The position numbers were made by a program, and so were the translations under genes. From assembly GCA_002342415.1 (NCBI GenBank), contig DDPY01000015.1, forward strand, positions 153,197 through 217,196: a DNA stretch of 64,000 nt. The letters run 5' to 3'. Positions 33,773 through 42,331 of the stretch are shown piece by piece (position 1 is the first letter of the stretch; the number at the start of each line of letters is the position of its first letter). Source of the stretch: Prevotella sp. UBA2456 (GTDB lineage Bacteria > Bacteroidota > Bacteroidia > Bacteroidales > Bacteroidaceae). A model generated the notes under the pieces. It made no database searches, was not told the origin of the DNA, and saw only the letters and a program-made list of their open reading frames with translations.

Positions 33773-34314
33773 TCAAACTCCAGCGGCTCTTGCTTATCCT
33801 TCAGATAATAGTCGTTGAGCATACCGATAAAGGTAGAAATCTCCTTGACGGCATGCTGGGTATTGGTGGTGATCTCCTTCTTCTGCAAGCGGAGCAGCAT
33901 CACACCATAGAGCGAGTTGAAGCAGGTCTCAATCTCGTTCTCCTCCTTATTGGCTCCGTGGTTGCGCAACTCCACAATGTAGGGCAGCACCTTGTAGTAT
34001 TCGGCATTGTAGAAGGGGAACTTAGGCGAGGACAGCAGCTGGGCATGCAACTCCTGCAGTTGCTGCATCACCACCTTGTTGATTTGCAGATGGCCACGCT
34101 CACGACAGCCTTCCGAGTTCATCATACGAATGAGGTTTCCAAACCAGTCGGTCTCCTCTTCCTTTTGCTCTTCGGTATAGTCGAAGCGGGCAATATACTC
34201 CTTGCGGATTCTCGACAGCGAACAGTCGAAAGCCCGTATCGTATCCTCCACCTGCCACATATAAAGCAGGTATTCGGCTATATTCTTCTTACGTAATTCC
34301 TGTGCTATAAACAC
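33769..34314 (-). CDS. DUF4924 family protein
   Basis: A 181-residue helical cytosolic protein starting 'FIAQELRKKNIAEYLLYMWQVEDTIRAFDC', typical of the Bacteroidetes DUF4924 family, whose role is unknown. No catalytic motif or export signal. It lies between rfbD and a LysE exporter, each junction filled by heptamer repeats, so the four genes prfC-upstream to LysE may be one transcript reading toward the phosphatase. Confidence 0.82.
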   Translation of the reverse strand: MFIAQELRKKNIAEYLLYMWQVEDTIRAFDCSLSRIRKEYIARFDYTEEQKEEETDWFGNLIRMMNSEGCRERGHLQINKVVMQQLQELHAQLLSSPKFPFYNAEYYKVLPYIVELRNHGANKEENEIETCFNSLYGVMLLRLQKKEITTNTQHAVKEISTFIGMLNDYYLKDKQEPLEFE

Positions 34315-34319
34315 CTTTG

Positions 34320-34356
34320 TTATTTACTATTTAACGATTTACAATTTACGATTTAT
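34320..34356. repeat. Heptamer array TATTTAC family, five units
   Basis: Units tatttac, tatttaac (one base longer), gatttac, aatttac, gatttat between the DUF4924 start and the LysE stop. The single 8 bp unit shows how the phase can slip. Confidence 0.85.
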
Positions 34357-34359
34357 CTA

Positions 34360-35022
34360 TTACCAGCGGATAAGGTTGGTCGTTGTACCAAGCAGCATGA
34401 TGATGGAACCCACAATCACAGCCACACCGATAATCTGGTTGATGATACGGATGCCAAACTCGTCGAACTTGGTGCGTATCTTGTCTATCAGCCAAGTCAG
34501 CCCCCACCACCACAGCAGTGCTCCGCCGACAATGCTGGCAAAGCCTACCAACATCTCAAACGGATGGTTGGGCAGCACAAAGGCAAACTGAGCATACATG
34601 GCCAGAAACAGGAAGATAATCAGCGGATTGGAGAATGTCACCAGGAAGGCCGTCCAAGTGTTATACCATAATGTTCCTTTATGGAGGCCCGACATGTGCA
34701 TCTTGCGCGTCGGGTCCGAACGGTAGGTGTATATTCCGAAGCAGAGCAGCAGCACCGAACCTACTATCTGCAGATAGAAGCGGTTCTGATCGTTGTTGAC
34801 AAAGTCCATGACAAACGACATGCCAAAGCCCGAGATGGCAGCATAGATGATATCGCTCACGGCAGCGCCCACCCCAGTGGCCAGGCCATACCAACGCCCC
34901 TTGTTCAGCGTGCGCTGCACACAAAGGATACCTACTGGGCCCATCGGCGCAGAGGCAATCAGGCCTATCAACATCCCCTTGAAGATGAAATCTAATATAT
35001 TTATAGGTACATGAAATGGCAT
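34360..35022 (-). CDS. LysE-family exporter
   Basis: A 220-residue inner-membrane protein with about six hydrophobic spans. It begins 'ILDFIFKGMLIGLIASAPMGPVGILCVQRTL', the LysE/RhtB hallmark with the 'PMGPVG' motif. The family exports amino acids or small metabolites; substrate unknown. A TAATTTTG -7 element lies 9 bp upstream (35038-35031), giving a nearly leaderless message. Confidence 0.88.
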   Translation of the reverse strand: MPFHVPINILDFIFKGMLIGLIASAPMGPVGILCVQRTLNKGRWYGLATGVGAAVSDIIYAAISGFGMSFVMDFVNNDQNRFYLQIVGSVLLLCFGIYTYRSDPTRKMHMSGLHKGTLWYNTWTAFLVTFSNPLIIFLFLAMYAQFAFVLPNHPFEMLVGFASIVGGALLWWWGLTWLIDKIRTKFDEFGIRIINQIIGVAVIVGSIIMLLGTTTNLIRW

Positions 35023-35030
35023 ATCGAGTG

Positions 35031-35038
35031 CAAAATTA
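35031..35038 (-). promoter_or_regulatory. -7 element for the LysE gene
   Basis: Minus strand TAATTTTG, divergent from the ROK-gene promoter at 35081. No clear -33 TTG is seen. Confidence 0.5.
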
Positions 35039-35080
35039 CAAAAATAATATGAAATACTTTAGTTTTTCCAAATATTTTTG

Positions 35081-35088
35081 TACCTTTG
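35081..35088 (+). promoter_or_regulatory. -7 element for the ROK kinase gene
   Basis: TACCTTTG, 46 bp upstream of the ATG at 35135; the -33 region is T-rich (35062-35068) without a perfect TTG. Confidence 0.55.
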
Positions 35089-35134
35089 TCCGTTGAAACC
35101 CGAAAATATTCACAACTTAAAGCATAAAAGCAAT

Positions 35135-36121
35135 ATGAACGAACAACAAGGAATCAAGCCCTACGTAATCGGCTTAGACCTGGGAGGAACCAACTCTGTA
35201 TTTGGAATCGTAGACGCTCGTGGAGACATAAAGGCTACTACTGCCATCAAAACCGGCGGATTCAGCAAGGTAGAGGACTATGTCGATGCCTGCATCAAGG
35301 CGTTGGAACCTATCATCGAGCAGGTTGGCGGCATTGAGAAAATCAAGGCTATGGGCATTGGTGCACCCAACGGGAACTACTACAAAGGCACCATCGAGTT
35401 TGCCCCCAACCTGCCTTGGGCACACGACGGCATCGTTCCGCTGGCACAGATGTTCAGCGACCGTCTGCAAGGCATCCCCGTAGCGCTCACCAACGATGCC
35501 AATGCCGCCGCCATCGGCGAGATGGTGTACGGAGTGGCACGAGGCATGAAGAACTTCATCGTGATCACCCTGGGCACAGGTGTTGGCTCGGGCATCGTTG
35601 TCAACGGGCAACTGCTCTACGGGCACGATGGCTTCGCAGGCGAACTGGGACACGTCACGATGGTGCGTGGGGCCGAGGGACGCGCCTGCGGATGCGGACG
35701 CACCGGCTGTCTGGAGGCTTACTGTTCGGCTACGGGCGTGGCCCGCACGGCCCGCGAGCTGCTGAGCAAGACCGAACGGCCCAGCATCCTGCGCGAGATG
35801 AACCCCGAGGAAATCACCTCACTGGATGTCTCGATAGCAGCAGGCAAGGGCGACGAGCTGGCCAAGGAAATCTATGAGTTCACCGGACGCATGCTCGGCG
35901 AGGCCTGTGCCGACTTTGCAGCCTTCTCCTCACCCGAGGCCTTCATCTTCTTCGGAGGAATGGTAAAGGCGGGTGATCTGATTATGAATCCCATCAAGAA
36001 AGCCTACGACGAGCACGTCCTGCCCATCTTCCGAGGCAAGGCGCAGTTCCTGGTCAGCGGACTCGACGGAGCGAGTGCCGCCGTGTTAGGAGCCTCAGCC
36101 ATCGGCTGGGAAATCCAATAA
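35135..36121 (+). CDS. ROK-family sugar kinase (glucokinase-like)
   Basis: A 328-residue ROK protein: 'YVIGLDLGGTNSVFGIVD' phosphate loop, 'GIGAPNGNY', 'LTNDANAAAIGE', 'ITLGTGVGSGIVV', 'AGELGHVTM', and the zinc-binding 'CGCGRTGCLEAY'. It probably phosphorylates glucose at C6. There is no helix-turn-helix, so it is an enzyme and not a ROK repressor. The start at 35135 is chosen over 35078 because the extra 19 residues lie in the promoter leader. Confidence 0.93.
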   Translation: MNEQQGIKPYVIGLDLGGTNSVFGIVDARGDIKATTAIKTGGFSKVEDYVDACIKALEPIIEQVGGIEKIKAMGIGAPNGNYYKGTIEFAPNLPWAHDGIVPLAQMFSDRLQGIPVALTNDANAAAIGEMVYGVARGMKNFIVITLGTGVGSGIVVNGQLLYGHDGFAGELGHVTMVRGAEGRACGCGRTGCLEAYCSATGVARTARELLSKTERPSILREMNPEEITSLDVSIAAGKGDELAKEIYEFTGRMLGEACADFAAFSSPEAFIFFGGMVKAGDLIMNPIKKAYDEHVLPIFRGKAQFLVSGLDGASAAVLGASAIGWEIQ

Positions 36122-36143
36122 TCCAACAAACCAACAAACCACG

Positions 36144-36171
36144 AAGGAGGGGACTATCCCCCTCCTTTTTT
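36144..36171 (+). terminator. Terminator after the ROK kinase gene
   Basis: AAGGAGGGG pairs with CCCCCTCCTT around a short loop and is followed by a T-run; 22 bp after the stop. Confidence 0.88.
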
Positions 36172-36218
36172 CGTATTCTTTTACGCTTTAGCCAGAACGC
36201 ATCCTAACACTTTCTCCA

Positions 36219-36284
36219 CCGCACTCGAAAAATTGTCAGACCGCACTCTAAAAATATTTCCCCTGCACTCAAAAAAATAAAAGA
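36219..36284. repeat. Three-copy 22 bp array CCGCACTC-AAAAAT
   Basis: ccgcactc begins at 36219 and 36241 and the variant ctgcactc at 36263: exactly 22 bp apart, each followed by an A-rich stretch. The first stretch after the ROK terminator (36172-36218) holds nothing else that I see. Confidence 0.75.
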
Positions 36285-36358
36285 GGTTGGTGCAGGACGC
36301 TACCAACCTCTACTCATACTGATAAGTCTTGTTGACAATGGCCACAAAGGGCTTATCG
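36272..36358 (-). ncRNA. Predicted small RNA of about 87 nt
   Basis: A good promoter (36393-36363, minus strand) is followed within about 85 bp by a perfect 10 bp terminator hairpin, AGAGGTTGGT and ACCAACCTCT (36311-36282), with a T-rich tail. Between them is a second stem with GATAAG and CTTATC (36356-36321). There is no ORF longer than five codons. It lies between the ROK gene and the trp promoter, reading away from trp. The target and family are unknown. Confidence 0.6.
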
Positions 36359-36362
36359 GGGG

Positions 36363-36393
36363 CAAATATAAATAATTCCTGTATAAAAAGCAA
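36363..36393 (-). promoter_or_regulatory. Promoter of the predicted small RNA
   Basis: Minus strand TTG at 36393-36391, 20 bp spacer, TATATTTG at 36370-36363. Confidence 0.68.
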
Positions 36394-36441
36394 ATTTTTC
36401 GGCTTTTTTTTATCAAAAAGGCAAAAAAAACAGCAAAAAGT

Positions 36442-36471
36442 TTGTGAGATAAAAGAAAATTAGTAATTTTG
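36442..36471 (+). promoter_or_regulatory. Promoter of the trp operon
   Basis: TTG at 36442-36444, 19 bp spacer, TAATTTTG at 36464-36471, about 34 bp before the leader peptide. Confidence 0.78.
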
Positions 36472-36504
36472 CAAGCGTAAATTAAAACAAAACTGGACGA
36501 AAAG

Positions 36505-36555
36505 ATGATGACAAAGTTCAACAATTGGTGGTGGCGTTACTCGAGATTGAAATAG
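36505..36555 (+). CDS. trpL: trp operon leader peptide, MMTKFNNWWWRYSRLK
   Basis: A 16-residue ORF with three consecutive Trp codons (36526-36534), placed between the trp promoter and an intrinsic terminator. This is the classic layout for ribosome-mediated attenuation: when charged tRNA-Trp is scarce the ribosome stalls on the Trp codons and termination is relieved. The codons right after (gcgttac, 36534-36540) are complementary to the gtaacgc at the terminator loop, which gives a plausible competing structure. Confidence 0.85.
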   Translation: MMTKFNNWWWRYSRLK

Positions 36556-36602
36556 TCGCGGGGTACGAAGCCATTCCATTATGTTGTCAAAGAAAGATAA
36601 GC

Positions 36603-36639
36603 AGGCTCGTCGGTAACGCGACGGGCCTCTTTTCTTTTC
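36603..36639 (+). terminator. trp attenuator terminator
   Basis: AGGCTCGTCG (36603-36612) pairs fully with CGACGGGCCT (36619-36628), one G-U pair, followed by a CT-rich run with ttttcttttc. Competing pairings: gtaacgc (36613-36619) with gcgttac in the leader ORF, and cgcgac (36617-36622) with gtcgcg (36555-36560) at the leader stop. Confidence 0.82.
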
Positions 36640-36662
36640 AGGCAGCAAGCATTTCAACATCA

Positions 36663-36705
36663 AAATCGCAAATAGTAAATCGTAAATTGTTAAATAGTAA
36701 ATAGT
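36663..36705. repeat. Heptamer array AAATAGT/AAATCGT upstream of trpB
   Basis: Units aaatcgc, aaatagt, aaatcgt, aaattgtt (8 bp), aaatagt, aaatagt: the complement of the TATTTAC family. It ends 4 bp before the trpB ATG and so lies over its ribosome-binding region. Confidence 0.87.
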
Positions 36706-36709
36706 ATAT

Positions 36710-37912
36710 ATGGATTATCAAGTAGACAAGAACGGTTATTATGGAGAATTCGGAGGAGCCTACATCCCAGAGATTCTCTATGCCACAGTAAAAAACTTGC
36801 AGGAGCAATACCTGCCCATTATCGAGACCGAAGAGTTCAAGCAGGAGTATCATGCCCTGTTGCGTGACTATGTAGGCCGCCCCAGCCCACTCTATTTTGC
36901 CCGCCGCATGAGCGAGAAGTATGGCTGCCGGCTGTATCTGAAGCGTGAGGACCTGAACCACACGGGTGCCCACAAGATTAACAACACCGTTGGCCAGATT
37001 CTGCTGGCCAAGAAGATGGGCAAGTCGCGCATCATTGCCGAGACGGGAGCCGGCCAGCACGGAGTGGCTACAGCCACCGTATGCGCACTGATGGGTATGC
37101 AGTGTGAAGTGTTCATGGGTGCTACCGATGTGGAGCGACAGCATACCAACGTGGAGCGTATGCGCATGTTAGGAGCTACGGTACATCCTGTCCGTACGGG
37201 CAACATGACACTGAGCGATGCCTGCTCGGAGGCCATTCGCGACTGGTGCTGCCACCCCGCAGACACCTTTTATATCGTGGGCTCTACCATGGGTCCGCAT
37301 CCCTACCCCGACCTCGTGGCCCGCATGCAGAGCATCATCTCAGAGGAAATCAAGAGCCAGCTGCAGGAGAAGATTGGCCGTGACTATCCTGACTATCTGA
37401 TGGCCTGCATCGGCGGAGGCTCGAATGCTGCCGGAACCATCTATCACTATATGGATGACGAACGGGTAAAAATCGTGCTGGCAGAGGCTGGCGGACACGG
37501 ATGGGATACCGACTACACGGCAGCCACCATCCATCGCGGTACGGTGGGCATTCTGCATGGTGCCAAGATGCTCGTCATGCAGAATGAAGACGGCCAGATA
37601 GAAGAGGCTTTCACCATCTCGGCCGGTCTCGACTATCCCGGTGTCGGCCCCATGCACTGCAACATGGCCAAGCTGGGACGCACGAAGGTGCTGAGCATCA
37701 ACGATGACGAAGCCATCCGTGCCGGATTCGAGCTGACACGCATGGAAGGCATCATTCCCGCCATTGAGTCGGCTCATGCCATTGCCGCTCTCTCCAAGAT
37801 GACATTCCGTGCTGACGATGTGGTAGTGCTGACAGTCAGCGGACGCGGTGACAAAGATGTAGAAACGTATCTGAACAACAAAGAACAAGCAGGAGAATAT
37901 GGAAACTTTTAA
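36710..37912 (+). CDS. trpB: Tryptophan synthase beta chain
   Basis: Joins indole and serine to give tryptophan, with PLP. The 400-residue protein has 'LKREDLNHTGAHKINN' (PLP Lys), 'ETGAGQHGVATA', 'GGGSNAAGT' (phosphate loop) and the C-terminal 'LTVSGRGDKDV'. It comes first in the operon, as in other Bacteroidetes (B-E-G-D-C-F-A). It overlaps trpE by 14 bp. Expression is probably controlled by the upstream attenuator. Confidence 0.97.
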   Translation: MDYQVDKNGYYGEFGGAYIPEILYATVKNLQEQYLPIIETEEFKQEYHALLRDYVGRPSPLYFARRMSEKYGCRLYLKREDLNHTGAHKINNTVGQILLAKKMGKSRIIAETGAGQHGVATATVCALMGMQCEVFMGATDVERQHTNVERMRMLGATVHPVRTGNMTLSDACSEAIRDWCCHPADTFYIVGSTMGPHPYPDLVARMQSIISEEIKSQLQEKIGRDYPDYLMACIGGGSNAAGTIYHYMDDERVKIVLAEAGGHGWDTDYTAATIHRGTVGILHGAKMLVMQNEDGQIEEAFTISAGLDYPGVGPMHCNMAKLGRTKVLSINDDEAIRAGFELTRMEGIIPAIESAHAIAALSKMTFRADDVVVLTVSGRGDKDVETYLNNKEQAGEYGNF

Positions 37913-39290
37913 CTATACCACTACCAGCCGCACCATACTGGCCGACCTCTATACGCCTGTAGGAGTATATATGCGACTGCGCGACCTCTATCCACAAAGT
38001 GCACTGATGGAGAGCAGCGACTATCACGACCAGAGCAACTCGCGTTCGTTCATCGGCATCCACCCCACAGCCAGTGTGGCTATTGCCCACGGCCATGCCT
38101 CGGTGACCTTCCCAGACGGCAAGACAGTCCGCCAAGAGCTCCATGCCAACTATGGCACGGCAGAAGCCATCCACTCGCTGATTGACCACATCCACGTGTC
38201 TGGTGACGATGCTGCCTACATCGGACTCTTCGGCTACACCTCGTTCAATGCCGTTCGCTATTTCGAGAATATCCCCGTGAAGGACGAGACTCAGGAGAAG
38301 AACGATGCCCCCGACCTGCTGTATATACTCTATAAGACGGTGATAGTATTCGACCATCACAACAACCAACTGAAGGTGGTGACAACAGGTGACGAGACTG
38401 ATATAGACCACATCATGAAGGCCATGAACCGCAGCAGTGTTCCCGTCTACGACTTCCACTCTGTGGGAGAGGTACATTCCACACTCACCGACGAAGAGCA
38501 CAAGGCCAACATCCGCCGGGGCATCCAGCACTGTCTGCGAGGCGATGTGTTCCAGATAGTACTCTCAAGGCGCTTCATCCAGCACTACGAAGGCGATGAC
38601 TTTAAGCTGTATCGCGCCTTGCGCAGCATCAACCCGTCACCGTATCTGTTTTACTTCGACTTCGGAGGCTTCCGCATCTTTGGCTCATCTCCCGAGACCC
38701 ACTGCCGCATCGAAGGCCAGCGGGCTTATATAGACCCTATCGCCGGCACTACGAAGCGCACGGGTGATGCCGAGGCCGACCGCAAAGGAGCCGAATTCCT
38801 GCGCAACGACCCCAAAGAGAATGCCGAGCACGTGATGCTGGTAGACCTGGCCCGCAACGACCTATCGCGCAACTGCCATGATGTCCGCGTAGACTATTAT
38901 AAGGATATTCAGTACTACTCGCATGTCATCCATCTGGTATCGCGTGTCAGTGGCGAACTGGACAAGGATGCCGACCCCATCAAGGCTTTTATCGACACTT
39001 TCCCTGCCGGCACGCTCTCAGGAGCTCCAAAGGTTCGTGCCATGCAGCTCATCTCCGACTACGAGCCTCACAACCGCGGAGCCTATGGAGGATGCATCGG
39101 CATCATCGGGCTGGACGGTTCGCTCAACCAGGCCATTACCATCCGCACCTTCGTGTCGCGCAATGGCGAGCTGTGGTTTCAGGCCGGTGGCGGCATCGTG
39201 GCCAAGAGCAATGAGGAATATGAACTACAAGAGGTTAACAACAAACTCGGTGCGCTGCGCCGTGCCATTCTAACAGCAGAAAAAATATGA
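37899..39290 (+). CDS. trpE: Anthranilate synthase component I
   Basis: Turns chorismate into anthranilate using ammonia from TrpG. The 463-residue protein has the chorismate-binding C-terminal domain: 'GDVFQIVLSRRF', 'NPSPYLFYFDF', 'FGSSPETHCRIE', 'PIAGTTKRT', 'EHVMLVDLARNDLSR' and 'FPAGTLSGAPKVRAM'. The N-terminal tryptophan-feedback region is present near 'MESSDYHDQ'. It overlaps trpB and, by 4 bp, trpG. Confidence 0.96.
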   Translation: METFNYTTTSRTILADLYTPVGVYMRLRDLYPQSALMESSDYHDQSNSRSFIGIHPTASVAIAHGHASVTFPDGKTVRQELHANYGTAEAIHSLIDHIHVSGDDAAYIGLFGYTSFNAVRYFENIPVKDETQEKNDAPDLLYILYKTVIVFDHHNNQLKVVTTGDETDIDHIMKAMNRSSVPVYDFHSVGEVHSTLTDEEHKANIRRGIQHCLRGDVFQIVLSRRFIQHYEGDDFKLYRALRSINPSPYLFYFDFGGFRIFGSSPETHCRIEGQRAYIDPIAGTTKRTGDAEADRKGAEFLRNDPKENAEHVMLVDLARNDLSRNCHDVRVDYYKDIQYYSHVIHLVSRVSGELDKDADPIKAFIDTFPAGTLSGAPKVRAMQLISDYEPHNRGAYGGCIGIIGLDGSLNQAITIRTFVSRNGELWFQAGGGIVAKSNEEYELQEVNNKLGALRRAILTAEKI

Positions 39291-39850
39291 AAATAGTGAT
39301 TATTGACAACTACGACTCGTTCACCTATAACCTGGCCCACCTGATGAAAGCCCTGGGTACAGAGGTGACCGTACTGCGCAACGACCAGTTTCGCCTCGAA
39401 GACCTTGAGGCCTACAGCAAGATTATTCTCTCGCCAGGTCCCGGCATTCCCTCAGAGGCCGGACTCCTGCTCGATGTCATCCGCACCTATGCCGACCGCA
39501 AGCCCATACTGGGTGTCTGTCTGGGACATCAGGCCATAGGCGAGGTGTTTGGCGGCAAGCTGGAGAATCTGAGCGATGTCTTCCACGGAGTAGCCACTGA
39601 AGGCACCCAGCTGGGGAATGATGCCCTGTTCTCGGGTCTACCCAGCCGCATCACGATGGGACGTTACCATTCGTGGGTGGTCAGCCGCGAGGGATTCCCA
39701 GACTGTCTGGAGATTACCGCCGTCAGTGACGAGGGACAGATTATGGCCCTCAAGCACAAGGAACTGAACATCCGAGGCATCCAGTTTCACCCGGAGAGCG
39801 TCTTGACCCCCGATGGAAAGAAGATGCTCCAGAACTGGCTCTTCCTATAA
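39287..39850 (+). CDS. trpG: Anthranilate synthase component II (glutamine amidotransferase)
   Basis: Supplies ammonia to TrpE by hydrolysing glutamine. The 187-residue class I amidotransferase has 'IIDNYDSFTYNLAH', 'LSPGPGIPSEAG', the nucleophile 'GVCLGHQAIGE' (Cys about 79), 'GRYHSWVV' and 'GIQFHPESVLTP' with the His-Glu of the triad. It is a separate protein, not fused to TrpE or TrpD. Confidence 0.96.
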   Translation: MKIVIIDNYDSFTYNLAHLMKALGTEVTVLRNDQFRLEDLEAYSKIILSPGPGIPSEAGLLLDVIRTYADRKPILGVCLGHQAIGEVFGGKLENLSDVFHGVATEGTQLGNDALFSGLPSRITMGRYHSWVVSREGFPDCLEITAVSDEGQIMALKHKELNIRGIQFHPESVLTPDGKKMLQNWLFL

Positions 39851-39889
39851 TGAAGAAATGACTATCAGAACATCAAAAAAAAGAAAAAT

Positions 39890-40900
39890 ATGGCACAGAC
39901 AATGAAGGACATCCTGAACAGGATGCTTAACCACGAGAGGCTCTCTCGTAACGAGATGAAACAGATATTGGTGGGCATCACCCAGAGTGAATACCCTAAC
40001 GAACAGATCACCGCCCTGCTCACAGCCTTGCAGATGCGAGGTGTCACGGTGGACGAGCTGCTTGGATTCCGCGACGGAATATTAGAGACGGGTGTTCCTG
40101 TCCCCCTGCACTGCGAACGTTACATTGATGTGGTGGGCACGGGAGGCGACCGCAAGAACACCTTCAACATCTCCACCACCTCGTGCTTTGTGATCGCAGG
40201 TGCAGGCTACAAGGTGGCCAAGCACGGCAACTATGCTGCCACCTCTACCTCGGGAGCCTCGAATGTGATTGCCCAGCATGGTGTCAAGTTCACCGACAAT
40301 ATTGACCAGCTGAACCGCTGCATGGACGAGTGCGGCATTGTCTATCTGCACGCCCAGCTCTTTGCACGTGCCATGAAGTTTGTCGGCCCCATCCGCAAGG
40401 CACTCCAGTTCCCTACCATCTTCAATCTGTTAGGGCCGCTGGTCAACCCCAGCCAGCCCTCGTGCCAACTGCTTGGAGTGGCCAACCTCGACCAGATGCG
40501 CCTCTACCAGCAGGTGTACCAGCGACTGGGCATCGACTATGGCATTGTGAACAGCATCGACGGCTATGACGAGATTTCGCTGACGGGCGATTTCAAGGTG
40601 ACCACCAACCACTACGAGCGCATCTTCTCGCCCGCCGACCTCGGATTCAAGGCTGCACAGCCGGAGGAACTGGTAGCGGGAGCCACCGAGCAGGAGGCGA
40701 AGGAGATTTTCGATGCCGTATTGGAAAACCGCGCACTGCCTGCACAGAAGAATATCGTGCTGGCCAATGCTGCCTTTGGCATCCAGGTGTTGGAACGTGG
40801 AGCCATCAGCATCGAAGAGTGTATTGCCAAAGCCCGCGAGTCTATCGATAACGGCAATGCCCTCCGCACCTTCCAGCGTTTTGTCGAACTTAACTCCTGA
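39890..40900 (+). CDS. trpD: Anthranilate phosphoribosyltransferase
   Basis: Transfers phosphoribose from PRPP to anthranilate. The 336-residue protein carries 'VVGTGGDRKNTFNIST' (PRPP loop), 'AKHGNYAATSTSGASNV', 'MKFVGPIRKALQFPTIFNLLGPLVNP' region and 'NSIDGYDEI'. The 39 bp gap after trpG is the largest within the operon; the trpC start follows 6 bp after its stop. Confidence 0.96.
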   Translation: MAQTMKDILNRMLNHERLSRNEMKQILVGITQSEYPNEQITALLTALQMRGVTVDELLGFRDGILETGVPVPLHCERYIDVVGTGGDRKNTFNISTTSCFVIAGAGYKVAKHGNYAATSTSGASNVIAQHGVKFTDNIDQLNRCMDECGIVYLHAQLFARAMKFVGPIRKALQFPTIFNLLGPLVNPSQPSCQLLGVANLDQMRLYQQVYQRLGIDYGIVNSIDGYDEISLTGDFKVTTNHYERIFSPADLGFKAAQPEELVAGATEQEAKEIFDAVLENRALPAQKNIVLANAAFGIQVLERGAISIEECIAKARESIDNGNALRTFQRFVELNS

Positions 40901-40906
40901 CCCTCT

Positions 40907-41704
40907 ATGCCCACAACAGACATCCTACACGACATTATCGCGCACAAGCACCAGGAGCTGGAGCAACTGAGGGCCAAGAAGCCGTCCCTGCGGCAGGCCC
41001 TGCTCGACAGTTCCACAGGCATCATTGCCGAGTTCAAGCGCCGATCGCCATCCAAGGGATGGATCAAAGAGGAGGGCCGCGCCGATGTCATACCGCTGTC
41101 GTATCAGCAAAACGGTGCTGCCGCACTAAGCATACTGACGGACGAGCATTACTTCGGAGGGCACGACGACTTCATCCGCACGGCACGACAGAGCGGTGTT
41201 ACCCTACCCGTGCTCTACAAGAACTTCGTCATTGACGAGGCACAGCTCTATGCGGCTCTCTACTGCGGAGCCTCTGCCGTACTGCTCATTGCTGCCTGCC
41301 TGACCAAGGAGCAGTGTGCCTGTCTGATAGGCAAAGCCCACCAGCTCGGACTGGAGGTGCTGCTCGAAATGCACAGCGAAGAGGAACTGGAATACGCCCG
41401 TCTCGCTCCCGATCTCTGCGGTATCAACAACCGTAACCTCGGCTCGTTCCATACCGATGTGGAGAACTCGTTCCGGCTGGCCGACCAGCTGCGAACCATC
41501 TGTGGCCGGGCTATCGAGAATGGCGAGACCGTGCTGGTCAGTGAGAGCGGCATCAGCAACCCCGCTACGGTGGTGGCTCTCCGCAAGGCTGGATTCCGCG
41601 GTTTCCTCATCGGCGAGACCTTCATGAAGACACCCCGCCCTGGGGAGACATTGGCATCGTTCATCCGTGAGATCAATGAGTGTAAAGAAGCAACCAACGA
41701 ATGA
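40907..41704 (+). CDS. trpC: Indole-3-glycerol-phosphate synthase
   Basis: Ring closure of the carboxyphenylamino-deoxyribulose phosphate. The 265-residue TIM barrel has 'IIAEFKRRSPSKGWI' (catalytic Lys), 'LTDEHYFGGHDDF', 'VLYKNFVIDEAQ', 'GINNRNLGSFHTD' and 'VSESGISN'. Unfused to TrpF, which is the next gene after 9 bp. Confidence 0.96.
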   Translation: MPTTDILHDIIAHKHQELEQLRAKKPSLRQALLDSSTGIIAEFKRRSPSKGWIKEEGRADVIPLSYQQNGAAALSILTDEHYFGGHDDFIRTARQSGVTLPVLYKNFVIDEAQLYAALYCGASAVLLIAACLTKEQCACLIGKAHQLGLEVLLEMHSEEELEYARLAPDLCGINNRNLGSFHTDVENSFRLADQLRTICGRAIENGETVLVSESGISNPATVVALRKAGFRGFLIGETFMKTPRPGETLASFIREINECKEATNE

Positions 41705-41713
41705 AGAATAACA

Positions 41714-42331
41714 ATGATCATCAAGGTCTGTGGCATGCGCGAGCCTGACAACATTCGCGCCGTGGAAGCATTAGGCATCGACTGGATGGGATTCATCTTC
41801 TGGCCTAAATCGAGTCGCTACGTGAGCCAGTGCCCCAGCTATCTTCCCTCACAGTGCAAGCGCGTTGGGGTTTTTGTGGATGCTACCAAGGACGACATTC
41901 TGAACCATATAGAAGTCTATGGTCTGGACATCATCCAACTACATGGTCACGAGAGTCCAGAGTTTATTCACCGGCTCCGCCAGGATACTGGAAAGCAGCG
42001 CGCACTCTCCATCATCAAGGCCGTCAATATTGCCACCCGTGCCGATCTCGCAGTCACAGACGAATACAAGGGTGAAGCCGACTATTTCCTGTTCGACACC
42101 AAAGCACAAATGGTAGGCGGCAACGGCATCCAGTTCGACTGGTCGGTGCTGACGGCCTATCAAGGTCCTACCCCGTTTCTGCTGAGCGGCGGCATCGGTC
42201 CCGATGATGCAGCACACATCAAGGAGTTCCATCATCCCCAGTACATCGGCATCGATCTCAACTCGCGCTTCGAGCAGCAGCCCGCCCTAAAAGACATTAG
42301 AAAAATCAAACAATTCATCCAACAATTATGA
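41714..42331 (+). CDS. trpF: Phosphoribosylanthranilate isomerase
   Basis: Amadori isomerisation step of the pathway. The 205-residue barrel protein begins 'IIKVCGMREPDNIRAV' (catalytic Cys) and has 'WMGFIFWPKSSRYV', 'KRVGVFVDA', 'IQLHGHESPEF', 'FLFDTKAQMVGGNG' (catalytic Asp) and 'LLSGGIGPDDA'. It overlaps trpA by 4 bp. Confidence 0.95.
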   Translation: MIIKVCGMREPDNIRAVEALGIDWMGFIFWPKSSRYVSQCPSYLPSQCKRVGVFVDATKDDILNHIEVYGLDIIQLHGHESPEFIHRLRQDTGKQRALSIIKAVNIATRADLAVTDEYKGEADYFLFDTKAQMVGGNGIQFDWSVLTAYQGPTPFLLSGGIGPDDAAHIKEFHHPQYIGIDLNSRFEQQPALKDIRKIKQFIQQL

